The notes under the pieces: generated by a model
Databases searched by the model: none
The model's input: the letters and a program-made list of their open reading frames with translations, nothing else
What the model was told of the DNA's origin: nothing
Made by a program: the position numbers and the translations under genes
Assembly: GCA_016782825.1 (NCBI GenBank)
Contig: JADHXT010000003.1
Location: forward strand, 1 to 33,694
Direction: 5' to 3'
DNA: 33,694 nucleotides
Origin: Candidatus Brocadiia bacterium
GTDB taxonomy: Bacteria > Planctomycetota > PUPC01 > DSUN01
Shown: piece after piece, positions 18,181 to 28,000 of the stretch
Layout: the number at the start of each line of letters is the position of its first letter
Position numbering within the stretch: the stretch's first letter is position 1

Positions 18181-19890
18181 ATGAGCCTCCAGGGCATCAA
18201 AGATGTGGCCTTCCACCACGGCGAGAAGGTCGTGCTGGGAGCCGTCCTGATCTTCGTCGGGCTCAACGCATACAGCCACTTCACCGGTGGAGAAGAAGGG
18301 GCGGGGGGCGTCGGCCCCATCGATATCCGAGGGGCCGACGGCGTGTCCAGAGCCATCGACCCCGCGTTCGTCCAGGCCGCGCTCCCCTACGTGGAGCCCG
18401 TCGAGATCGCCACCCCACGGCGCACCCCCTTCTGGGCCCCCATGACCGTCTTGCTGCCCCCGATCGCCGATCTCCAAGAAAAAGAGAACACCAAGGCCAC
18501 CCGCAAGTGCGGCTCCACCATCGTAGGCAGCCCGCGGCTCGTGCCGCTCACGCCCGCCGAGCAGAGGGCATACATGCCCCGCGGTGCCACGGGCCAGCCG
18601 TGCGAGGTGAACGTGGGGGTGGACCCGAAAGCCAAGGACACGCTGACGTTCGAGGTCGTCCGCCACGGCCATTGGGTGGCGTACGAAGCGCTGCTGGCCA
18701 ACGAGAACAAGTGCCGCGTCCTGGTCAAGGCGGCCCGCGCCGGCATCGTGTATGGCGACCGCATCGTGATGCCCACCGTCGATGCCGAGCCGTGCAAGGA
18801 AGAGAAGCTTGGCCTGGTGGTCCTGCGCTTCAAGCAGCCACCCAAGCCCGAGACACCCGAGGACGATAACGCCACCACCATCATCCGGTGGCATCTGGCC
18901 ACGGAGTACCGCATCTACCGCCAGAGCGAGTTTGACGAGAAACGCATCCTTCTCGCACGCCTCTCCGCCCAGGGCCGCCGCGGCACCGTCGACCCCGTCG
19001 GCCGCCGCACGCCGCGTGCTCCGGCCGGCTACCCGGGCGGCTACCCCGGCGCCCCGCCAGGAGGCCGGCCCGGCGTCTCCCCCGAAAGGGGAGCCGAGGG
19101 CCTCGTGCCCATCCGGCCCGGCGCGGTGCGGCCGGGCGCCGCGGTGGAAGAGCGCAGGCCCGCCGAAGCCGAGGCTGCGAAGGAAGGCGAGTACATCTAC
19201 TCCGACCGCACGGTCGAATCCGAAATGCTCTACCGCTACTGGATCGAGGCTTTTACCACCATAGCCGTGGGCGACGGCCCGTCCAAGGAGCTCAAGGAAG
19301 AGCTCGAGCCCTTCCGCGTCCGCACCAAGCAGAAGTTCTCTTTCAGATACGTGGGCGGCACCTACGACAAGGCCCACATCGTGGTCTACATCGGCCAGCC
19401 CATCCCCGAGTCCAACTCGAGGACCTTCCAGGTGCCGATCGGCGCCCGGATCGGCGACCTGCCTCTGGCCGAGACGCCGGAGACGCCAGCCGCCACCGAA
19501 CCCCGGCCTGGGGCCGAATCCATCGAGACGGCCAAAGGCGATCCCTTCGAGTTCGTGACGCGCTACGTGCTCGTGGACATCATCCCTGACGCCTATCGCG
19601 TCGTGCCCCACGAGCGAGCCGTCTCGCGTCGCGACGAGGACGGCAAAGTGGTCTTCATCAAGGAAACCGTTCTGCGCGAGGAAGTGGCCCGACAGATCAT
19701 CATCCGCGACCGAAAGAACCGCCTGTTGACCTTGTGGTACGAGCGCCCGATCAGGACGGCGCCGGCCAAGCCCAAGGCCGACCGACGGCCAGGATACCCG
19801 CCGACTCCCCGCCCACGCACCCCGCGGCGACCGGCTCCCGGCCTCAGGCCACGCCCAGACATGCCCGAGCAGCCTAGAGTCATCCGGTAA
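18181..19890 (+). CDS. Single-TM envelope protein of unknown function with Pro-rich linkers (pilus-cluster accessory)
   Basis: ATG; EKVVLGAVLIFVGLNAYSHF TM; GYPGGYPGAPPGGRPGV linker; C-terminal RRPGYPPTPRPRTPRRPAPGLRPRP; collinear with the pilM block. Confidence 0.55.
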   Translation: MSLQGIKDVAFHHGEKVVLGAVLIFVGLNAYSHFTGGEEGAGGVGPIDIRGADGVSRAIDPAFVQAALPYVEPVEIATPRRTPFWAPMTVLLPPIADLQEKENTKATRKCGSTIVGSPRLVPLTPAEQRAYMPRGATGQPCEVNVGVDPKAKDTLTFEVVRHGHWVAYEALLANENKCRVLVKAARAGIVYGDRIVMPTVDAEPCKEEKLGLVVLRFKQPPKPETPEDDNATTIIRWHLATEYRIYRQSEFDEKRILLARLSAQGRRGTVDPVGRRTPRAPAGYPGGYPGAPPGGRPGVSPERGAEGLVPIRPGAVRPGAAVEERRPAEAEAAKEGEYIYSDRTVESEMLYRYWIEAFTTIAVGDGPSKELKEELEPFRVRTKQKFSFRYVGGTYDKAHIVVYIGQPIPESNSRTFQVPIGARIGDLPLAETPETPAATEPRPGAESIETAKGDPFEFVTRYVLVDIIPDAYRVVPHERAVSRRDEDGKVVFIKETVLREEVARQIIIRDRKNRLLTLWYERPIRTAPAKPKADRRPGYPPTPRPRTPRRPAPGLRPRPDMPEQPRVIR

Positions 19891-19906
19891 CCGATGGAGA
19901 ATCGGG

Positions 19907-19935
19907 TTGACCCATCCCGTGTATTCCGCTAGAAT
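19907..19935 (+). promoter_or_regulatory. Candidate sigma70-type promoter for the secretin sub-operon
   Basis: TTGACC (19907) - 17 nt - TAGAAT (19930). Confidence 0.55.
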
Positions 19936-20017
19936 AAGCCCTGCTTTTCACCTTGCCAGCCGCACAGGCTCCTCCGATGTCAGGAGGCGTCCCTGCGACC
20001 ATGAAAGGAGGCGTGGT

Positions 20018-22501
20018 GTGCCTGCGCCGAATGCCCACCGATCCCCCGAAGCTGCCCTGAGCTCGCCCATGCGACGCACCGCTGCCCTCGTGCTGGGAGG
20101 GGCGCTGCTCCTGCCGCTGTTGCTTGCGGCCGCGGCGCGAGCAGGCGATGCCGATCGGCTGGCGCAAGTGCGGCAGAAGGCCATGGCCTCCGACCAGGAA
20201 AAGCAGCGCCAGTTCAGCATCCTCCTCGATCAAGGCCGCCATTTCCTCCAGAACAACGACTACGAACAAGCCGGCCGCGTGCTCGCGCAGGCCGCACGCC
20301 TCCGCCCCGACGACGCCACCTGCCGCCGCCTTGTCGCCGAGGCCCGCACGGGCCTCGCCTCCGCCGCCAAGCCCGACGAAATCCTCGACCGCGCGAGAGC
20401 CAAGTGGCAGGGACGCAATGCCACGCTCCGCCGCGAGCTCGACCAGAGCCTCTTCGAGGCCGAGCAAGCCCTCCACAAAGGGCAGGTCGCACGGGCCAAG
20501 CAGCACGCCCGTCTCGCCCTCCACGGCGCTACCTACATCAAGGACGCCGCCGTCGTCAGCGAGTTCCGCTCCCGCGCCGAGCGCATCCTGGCCACCGCCG
20601 ACAGCAAGGCCAGCGGCACCGCAGCCGCCCAGCGGCAGGCCGCACTCGACGCCAAGCGCAAAGCCGCCCGCCACCAGTCCTCCGACGCCCTGCGCAGCGT
20701 GCGCGAGCGCGGCTGGGCCCACCTCGACAAAGGCCAGCACGTCCAAGCCCTTGTGGCCGCCGACGAGATGCTCCGTCTCGCCCCCGGCAACGAGCAGGCC
20801 CTCTTCCTGAAAAACGAGGCCCTCAAGGCCAAAGACAAGGCCGAGGGCGTCGAAGTGGCCCGCAAGGAACGCAAGGAACTCCGCGACGACCTGCTCCTGC
20901 GTCAGCTCGAGCAGGAAACCACCCTGCCGAAGGACATCCTGGAGGAGAAGGTCGTCCTCTCGGACAAGGCCATGCGCCAGAAGCACAGCGTGCACCGCCG
21001 CTCCATGGAGCCCTGGGAGCAGCGCCTGCGGGCCAAGCTGCGCGACCGCATCACCTTCGAGTTCAACGAGAGCTCCGTCACCGAAGCCTGCCGCTACCTG
21101 GCCGAAGTCACCGAGAGCACCATCCTCGTCGACCCCGCCGTCGCCAAGAGCGAGAAGCGTCTCACCCTGCCGAAGCTCAAAGACCTCACCTTCGACCACG
21201 CCCTCAAGTGGGTGTGCCGCTTCTGGGACGCCACCTACGTCGTGCGCGACCACGCCATCCTCGTCACCCGCCGCGGCGGCCAGCTCAACGAACCCATCAT
21301 CCGCGACTACGACGTGGCCGGCCTCCTCATGCCCCTCCGCAGCATCCGCACCACACTCGACAGCAGCACCCAGCTCGACGACACCGGCCCCCTGCACAAG
21401 CTCACCACCAACGGCAAGCTCGATGTCAAAGACGAGCCCATCACCAAGGGCGCCATCGGCGAGGGATGGGCCGACTTCATCCGCGCCTCCGTCGCCCCCA
21501 ACACCTGGGACAGCGGCAGGGCACGCACCCTCCAACAGCAAGTCCCCCGCTACACCATCCAGTACCGCAACGGCCGCATCGTGGTCGTCCACACCCCCGA
21601 AGTCCACGAGCAGATCGCCTCGCTCCTCGAAAACTACCGCCGCGCCCGCAACCTCCAGGTGCACATCCTCGCCCGCATCCTCAACATCGAGATGGACTAC
21701 CTCCAGCAGATCGGCGTGAACTTCCCCGGCAACCTCGGCGACCCCGATGATCCCGCCGACGACACCTTCGGCTATTTCGACCCCCGCGAGGCCCCGCCAA
21801 ACAACCCCAACCGCAACTGGCAGCGCTGGGAGATTGCCGCCAACATCGAGCACTCGCACGGCGTCGGCGAGATCCCCGAGAGCTTCAGCGAGCCCGTGGG
21901 CGGCATCCTCGTCCGATACCACTACCTCAACCACACCGACGTCACCGCCATCCTCAACGCCGTCATCAAGCACCGCAAGGGCACCCTGCTCATCGCGCCC
22001 CGTCTCACCTGCTTCAACACCCAGCGGGCCAACTTCCAGGCCCTCACCAACTACAACTACGTCCGCTCCATCTCGAGCGACGAAGAGCCCGAGATCGGCA
22101 ACGTCCCCGACGGCATCATCTTCGACGTCCAGCCCTTCATCAGCGCCGACCGCCGCAACATCACGCTCGTCCTCCAGCCGCAGCTCCGCGTGCTGCGCGG
22201 CTTCCAGTCCTTCTCCTACATCAACTCGCTCACGGGCACCCGCGACCGCTCCGTCCAGCTCCCCACCACCGAGCTCACCAGCATCGCCACCACCGTCACC
22301 GTCCCCGACGGCGGCTCGCTCATCGTCGGCGGCCTGGGCCGCGTGGTGGAAAACGCGGGCTACGCCTCGCTGCCATTCTTCTATGCCGTGCCCGGCGTTC
22401 GCTATCTTCTCCGCGACCGGCGCGACGCCGAGCGCCGCACGAGCCTCAACGTTCTCGTCACCGCCGAGATCGTCAAGGACATCTTCGAGGATGGCCAATA
22501 G
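20018..22501 (+). CDS. Secretin (type II/III/IV pilus family) with N-terminal TPR-like region, copy 1
   Basis: AAAGGAGG SD before GTG 20018 (ATG 20069 is the alternative); hydrophobic leader RRTAALVLGGALLLPLLLAAAARA; STN-like ITFEFNESSVTEACRYLAEVTESTILVDPAV; secretin core DGIIFDVQPFISADRRNITLVLQPQ...VPTTELTSIATTVTVPDGGSLIVGGLGR. Confidence 0.88.
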   Translation: MPAPNAHRSPEAALSSPMRRTAALVLGGALLLPLLLAAAARAGDADRLAQVRQKAMASDQEKQRQFSILLDQGRHFLQNNDYEQAGRVLAQAARLRPDDATCRRLVAEARTGLASAAKPDEILDRARAKWQGRNATLRRELDQSLFEAEQALHKGQVARAKQHARLALHGATYIKDAAVVSEFRSRAERILATADSKASGTAAAQRQAALDAKRKAARHQSSDALRSVRERGWAHLDKGQHVQALVAADEMLRLAPGNEQALFLKNEALKAKDKAEGVEVARKERKELRDDLLLRQLEQETTLPKDILEEKVVLSDKAMRQKHSVHRRSMEPWEQRLRAKLRDRITFEFNESSVTEACRYLAEVTESTILVDPAVAKSEKRLTLPKLKDLTFDHALKWVCRFWDATYVVRDHAILVTRRGGQLNEPIIRDYDVAGLLMPLRSIRTTLDSSTQLDDTGPLHKLTTNGKLDVKDEPITKGAIGEGWADFIRASVAPNTWDSGRARTLQQQVPRYTIQYRNGRIVVVHTPEVHEQIASLLENYRRARNLQVHILARILNIEMDYLQQIGVNFPGNLGDPDDPADDTFGYFDPREAPPNNPNRNWQRWEIAANIEHSHGVGEIPESFSEPVGGILVRYHYLNHTDVTAILNAVIKHRKGTLLIAPRLTCFNTQRANFQALTNYNYVRSISSDEEPEIGNVPDGIIFDVQPFISADRRNITLVLQPQLRVLRGFQSFSYINSLTGTRDRSVQLPTTELTSIATTVTVPDGGSLIVGGLGRVVENAGYASLPFFYAVPGVRYLLRDRRDAERRTSLNVLVTAEIVKDIFEDGQ

Positions 22502-22573
22502 CCTCTCTGCTGCACGCCGTAGCGGGCCGCCGCACCCCTGCGCGGCAGCCGGCTCACCGAAGGAGACCCACAC

Positions 22574-25069
22574 GTGAGAGCCTGTTCCCCGCATGACCGC
22601 CGGCGCATCGTCGCCACCGCCCGGCTCATCGCGCTCCCTGCCCTCGTCCTGGCCCTGTGGCTGCCGCTGCCAGCCAGGGCGGAAGCCGCACCCGCCCCCC
22701 AAGGCGCCTCGCAGCTCCAGCAGCAGGAAGCCGCGCTGCTCCTCGCGCGCGGGCGCCATCTGCTCGCGCAGGGAGAGATCGGGCAGGCCCTCGCCGCGCT
22801 CCGCAAGGCCGCGCGCCTCGACCCTGAGAATGCCACGTGCCAGCGCCTGGTCGCCCAGGCCGAACGCGCCGCCCGCATGGGCAGCCTGCCTTCCAGCGCC
22901 AAGCCCATCAAGGAACAGTACGCCGCCCGCGCCCGCTCCATCGTTCGCCAGGCGGAGCACTCGCTCTTCGACGCAAAGAAAGCCCTCGACGGCAAGGACT
23001 ACGACCGCGCCGCCCAATACGCCCAGCGCGTGCTCACGGCCATCCGCTACCTCGATGGAGCCGAGCGCGGCGCCAAGCTCCGCGCCAGCGCCGAAAGCAT
23101 CCTCGCCAGCGCTCGCAGCGCGATGGAACGCGACCGCAGCCATCAGCGTCAGCTCGACCTCGAGAAGGCACGAGCCGACGGAGCCGCCGCCCGCCGCGAG
23201 CGCAACAGGGAAGCGCCCGGCGTCACCTCGCTGCGCTCCAAGGCACGCAAGCACCACCTCGACGGCGAGTACAGCCTGGCTGCCGAAGTGGCGCGCGAAG
23301 TGCAGCGCCTCGCCCCGGACGACGAAGAGGCCAAGGCCATCGAGGAACGCGCCCTCGAGGTCGGCAAAGGCCCCAAGAGCCTCGCCGGGCGCTCCAACAC
23401 ACGCGCGCGGCGCGAGGACGACCTGATTGCGTCGCTCGAACGCGAGGCCACCCCGCATCCCGACGGCAAGATCGTCCTCCCCGGCAAGGCCAAGGCCAAG
23501 GCCGTGGCCAGCGCCGGCGTGCGCCGCAAGCCGATGGAAGCGTGGGAACGCGAGCTGCGGGCCAAGCTCGAAGAAGAAGTGAGCATCGACTTCAAGCAGA
23601 CCCCGCTCGAGGACTGCGTGAAGCAGCTCGCGGCCATCGGCAAGGTGAACATCGTGCTCGACCCCGCTGCCGCGCGCGAAACGCCCATCACCATCGAACA
23701 CACCCGCATGCCGCTCGACGCCCTCCTGCGGTGGGTCGCGCGCTTCGCCAGCCTCCGCTACTGCGTGCGAGACGGAGCCGTGCTGCTCACCACCGGCCAC
23801 GGCGCCCTCGACGAGCCCGTCCGCCGGGTCTACAACATCACCTCCCTCGTCATACCAGAAGACGACGCCGTGCCCACGGCCATCATCGACGCCTCCATCG
23901 GCATGGCCGGCCCTGTGGAGCCCATGCCCAAGCGGCGGGTCGAAACGAAGCCCACCGAAGTGAACACCGACGGCCTCGGCGAGGGCTGGGCCAGCTTCGT
24001 GCGCGACACCGTGGCCCCCGGCACCTGGAACGTGGGCTCCCGCACCCTCCAGGAGCAAGGCCCCCGCTACACCATCCAGTACCGCAACGGCCGCATCGTG
24101 GTCGTCCACACCCCCGACGTGCACGAGCAGATCGAAGAGCTCCTCAACAACTTCCGCCGCGCGCGCAACCTCCAGGTGCACATCCTCGGCCGCTTCCTCC
24201 AGGTGGAGCAGACCTTCATCGAGCGGCTTACCCTCGGCAACGCCCAATGGAGCGGCCCCGCGGCCAACGGCCCCGGCCACGACCCCGCTGGCGGCAAGCG
24301 CTATGCCTTCACCCCCATCGAGCTTACCAACGACACCAACGTCGTCCGCGCCATCGCCGACCCCCTCGACCCCACCGCGCCCTCCATCGAAGCCCCGCTG
24401 GCTCGCTTCGCCAGCCTCAACGCCGATGGCGGCCTCGCGCTCAGTTGGGACTATGTGGGCGTGTTCGGCCACAACGCCCAGGCCCTGCTCAACGCCGTGC
24501 TCAAGAAGCAGAAGGGCACGATCCTCTCCGCGCCGCGCCTCACCTGCTTCAACACACAGCGAGCCAACATCCAGGTGCTCGTGAACCGCAACTACGTGCG
24601 GCGCATCAGCTCCGACGAAGAGCCCGAGATCGGCAACGTGCCCGAAGGCATCATCTTCGACGTCCAGCCCTTCGTGAGCGCCGACCGCCGCTACATCACC
24701 GTCGTCCTCCAGCCCCAGCAGCGCGAGCTGATCGCCATGACCAACTACAGCTTCAGCACCGGCCTCGAAGACATAGACGTGGACGCCGGCTTTGGCCTCG
24801 TGGCCCTCACCGGCCGCACCGTCCAAGTGCCCACCACGCGCCTGCGGTCCCTCGGCACCACCGTCACCATCCCCAACGGCGGCACCCTGATCGTCGGCGG
24901 CTTCAGCGAGGTGGAAGAACGCACCGGCGTTGCCAGCCTGCCCTTCATCGAGGCCATCCCTCTCCTCGGAAAGATCATGCGTGGCTTCGACAACGCCGAA
25001 GGCCGCCGCAGCCTCATCTTGCTCATCACAGCGGAAACCGTCCAGGACGTCTTCTCCCCGGAGGAGTAA
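22574..25069 (+). CDS. Secretin with N-terminal TPR-like region, copy 2 (tandem paralog)
   Basis: GTG with AAGGAG SD; VSIDFKQTPLEDCVKQLAAIGKVNIVLDPAA, EGIIFDVQPFVSADRRYITVVLQPQQ, VPTTRLRSLGTTVTIPNGGTLIVGGFSEVEERTGVASLPFIEAIPLLG. Confidence 0.9.
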   Translation: MRACSPHDRRRIVATARLIALPALVLALWLPLPARAEAAPAPQGASQLQQQEAALLLARGRHLLAQGEIGQALAALRKAARLDPENATCQRLVAQAERAARMGSLPSSAKPIKEQYAARARSIVRQAEHSLFDAKKALDGKDYDRAAQYAQRVLTAIRYLDGAERGAKLRASAESILASARSAMERDRSHQRQLDLEKARADGAAARRERNREAPGVTSLRSKARKHHLDGEYSLAAEVAREVQRLAPDDEEAKAIEERALEVGKGPKSLAGRSNTRARREDDLIASLEREATPHPDGKIVLPGKAKAKAVASAGVRRKPMEAWERELRAKLEEEVSIDFKQTPLEDCVKQLAAIGKVNIVLDPAAARETPITIEHTRMPLDALLRWVARFASLRYCVRDGAVLLTTGHGALDEPVRRVYNITSLVIPEDDAVPTAIIDASIGMAGPVEPMPKRRVETKPTEVNTDGLGEGWASFVRDTVAPGTWNVGSRTLQEQGPRYTIQYRNGRIVVVHTPDVHEQIEELLNNFRRARNLQVHILGRFLQVEQTFIERLTLGNAQWSGPAANGPGHDPAGGKRYAFTPIELTNDTNVVRAIADPLDPTAPSIEAPLARFASLNADGGLALSWDYVGVFGHNAQALLNAVLKKQKGTILSAPRLTCFNTQRANIQVLVNRNYVRRISSDEEPEIGNVPEGIIFDVQPFVSADRRYITVVLQPQQRELIAMTNYSFSTGLEDIDVDAGFGLVALTGRTVQVPTTRLRSLGTTVTIPNGGTLIVGGFSEVEERTGVASLPFIEAIPLLGKIMRGFDNAEGRRSLILLITAETVQDVFSPEE

Positions 25070-25096
25070 CGGCGCCAGCCGGCGCCGCACGCAGCG

Positions 25097-28000
25097 ATGA
25101 AACGTCTCCGTTACACAGCTCTCCTCGTCGCCCTCTCCGTCGCTTCCAGCGTCCATGCGGCCGGCACGTGGGAGCGCCAGATCGAGTTCGCCAAGAAGCT
25201 CGCCACTCTCCAGTACTACGACATCGCCGATATCGTGCTCGCGCGGGTCGAGCAGAGCCCCAACCTCATCGGCATTCTCAAGGCCAACGCACTCCGGCAG
25301 ATCGGCGACTACTACAGCTTCATCGCCTCCGGCGTCGCCGCCACCCAGGCCGGTCTCCAGGGCTACATCGACTCCCTCGAGAAGGCCAGCGAATACTACA
25401 AGAAATACATCGCGCACCGCTCGCCGAAGCGCGAAGACCGCTTCGACGCGCGCATGCAGCTCTCCCGCGTCTCCCTCGCCATCGCCGAAGCACACCTCCA
25501 GATCTACCGCGACTCCCGCACCGACAAGGCTGCCAAGGAAGCCCACAAGAAGAAAGCCCTCGAGATCTTCAAGAGCGCCCTGGCCCAGTTCCAGACCGCC
25601 ATCGACGCCAGGGGCAAAGAGGTCGAGGCCAAGAAAAAGCAGAAGCCCAAGGACATCAAGGCCACCAAGGCCAAGGCCGAGTGGCAGAAGCAATACGACG
25701 CCATGCGCATCGAGTACTTCCGCGTGCAGCTCGAGCACCTCAACGCCCGCGTCCGCTACGCCAAGCTACTCAAGGGCTTCGGTGTGGCCGCAGCGGAGTG
25801 GCAGGCCGAGCTGGCGCGCAGCAGCTCCGCCTACACCAGGCTGCTGCTCGACTTCGCCAACAGCCCCGGCGAAACCCAGGCCAATCTCTACCTCGGCATC
25901 TGCCTCATGGAGCAGGGCACCCAGAAGCACAAGGACGCCCTCCTGCGGTTCGAGACCGTGTGGCGCAAGAAGGAGATGTTCGAGCAGTACCGCCGCATCG
26001 CGTGCGAGGCCGCCTACTGGACCGCCGTCATCCAGAGGAGCCAGAAGAAGTTCGACGACGCCATCAAGACCATCGACGGCCTCGTGGAGTTTGCCTCCGA
26101 CGGCGCGTGGGACATGGAGAAGCAGCCGCGCACCGTCGAGAAGATCATCGAAACCCTCACCGAGCTCGAAGGCGCCGACCGCGACCAGTACACGCAGAGG
26201 GACGTGGCCAGGACCTTCCTGCTCCAGGCCGAGTGCTTCGCCGACAAGGCGGCCGACAAGAAGACCCCCGCCGGCGAGAGCAAGAAGCTCTACGGCGCGT
26301 CGTTCGACGTAGCCAACGCCGTCGGCCAGGTGCGTGGCCTGCGCGACCCCAAGTATGCCCCCCTCATGGAGAAATGGCGCCGCCTGGCCGGCCGGGGCCG
26401 TGTTCCCGTGGTCATCCTCCAGCAATACAAGAACGCCCTTCTCAAGAGGCAATACGTCCGCGCCGCGCGCCTCTACACCGAGCTGATCGGCCAGGGCGCG
26501 GTCAAGAAGCAAGATCTGCGCGACGGCTGGTTCACCGTGGGCCAGTGCTACTACGCCGGCGAGCGCCACTACGAGGCCGGCATCTGCTTCAGCGCCGTGA
26601 GCAAGTGGTACCCCGAGCCCGTCGGCAAGGCGCTCGAGGCCGCCCGGGCCGCCGTGGGCGCGCAGCACAAGCAGGCCGAAGCCACCAAGAGCGACTTCGA
26701 CAGCGCCTTGCTCGGCCGCTACCGCATCGCCGCCGAGAAGCTCGACCCCCTCGGCACGGCCGGCGTCACCATCCGCCGAGCCAAGGAACACCGCCAGAAG
26801 GGCCAGTTCGACCAGGCCTTCGCACTCCTCGCCCCGATCGACCCGCAAAACAAGGCCTACGCCAACGCGCTGTACGAAATCGCCCTCACGCACAAGGCCC
26901 GCTTCGAGAAGCTGCCGGCCGACCGCAAGACCAGCATCGCCGGCAAGAAAGCCCTGGGCGAGATGCTCGCCGGCTTCCAGAAGCTGCTCGACTACTACCG
27001 CACCGCGGCACCCAAGCTCACGGGTGAGGCCAACGCCGAGGCCCGCGGCCGCCTGGTCGCCGTCGTCGGCGCCGGCCTCCTCATGCTCGCCGACTCCTAC
27101 ATCCGGCCCTACCTCAACAACCCCAAGAAGGTGATCGAGCTCACCGACGACCTCGAGAAACGCTACCCCGGCATCGAGAAGACCCCCTCCGCCAGCGCCC
27201 TCTACATGAAGCGCATGCACGCCGCCTACGTGGTGATCACCCAGGCCAAGACCGCCGCCGAGGCCGTGCCCGTGCTCGGCATCGTGGAGGAAAGCTGGAA
27301 GGCCGTCCGCAAGTTCCCCGACTTCCAGTTTCTCGACCGCGCCGCCAGCATCGGCGCCTACTCCTACCTGAGCGTGGCCTCGAAGTATGACGAGGAAGCC
27401 AAGAAGCTCGCCGACGCCGCGGCCAAGAAGCAGCTCGCGGACAAGGCCGCTCAGGCACGCTACCGCGCCGTGGCCTTCTATGTCGAGCTCCTCCGCTCCT
27501 CGCCCAAGCAAGAGCTCAAGATATACCGCTACGTGCTCCAGACCCTCAAGTCGGGCGGCAAGGCCGAGGACTACAAGACCATTATCGAGCTGGCCCCCAA
27601 GGCCATCGCCCTGTACGGCCGCAGCCGCCGGTCCTTCGCCGACGTGCTGCTCATCCGCGGCATCCTCGGCCACGCCCATTACGGCCTGCGGCAATACGCC
27701 GAAGCCATCCCCTACCTCAGCGCCGTCGAGACGTACCACGAGAAGGCCTACCAGGAAGCACGCAGGAAATACGAAGAGCAGAAGGCCGCCTACGAACGCG
27801 ACCCCGGCCGGTTCCGCCGGGCCCCCAGCCCCCCGCGCCGCAACGCCGCACAGCCCGACGCCAAAGAGAAGCTCGCCTTCTGCTATCTTGCCAGCAGCCA
27901 GCGCGACAAGTACGAATGGCTCGAACGAGCCTACAACGACCTGCTGCGCATCTATGCCAGCAAACCGGAGAAGTTCTGGATCATCCGCTACAACCTCTGC

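Noticed and set aside
14621-25069. Complete type IV pilus or type II secretion operon
   Set aside because: PilM/N and secretins are present, but no extension/retraction ATPase, PilC/GspF, prepilin or prepilin peptidase is visible in the window.
19880-25738. 1952-aa antisense ORF covering both secretins
   Set aside because: High-GC antisense shadow ORF: composition is V/G/A/D/E/H-rich without domain motifs, and it is opposite genes with clear secretin signatures, SDs and leaders.
22837-27027. 1396-aa plus-strand ORF in another frame across secretin 2 and the TPR gene
   Set aside because: Extremely Arg/Pro/Gln-rich frame-shifted shadow of real genes; crosses a genuine gene boundary.
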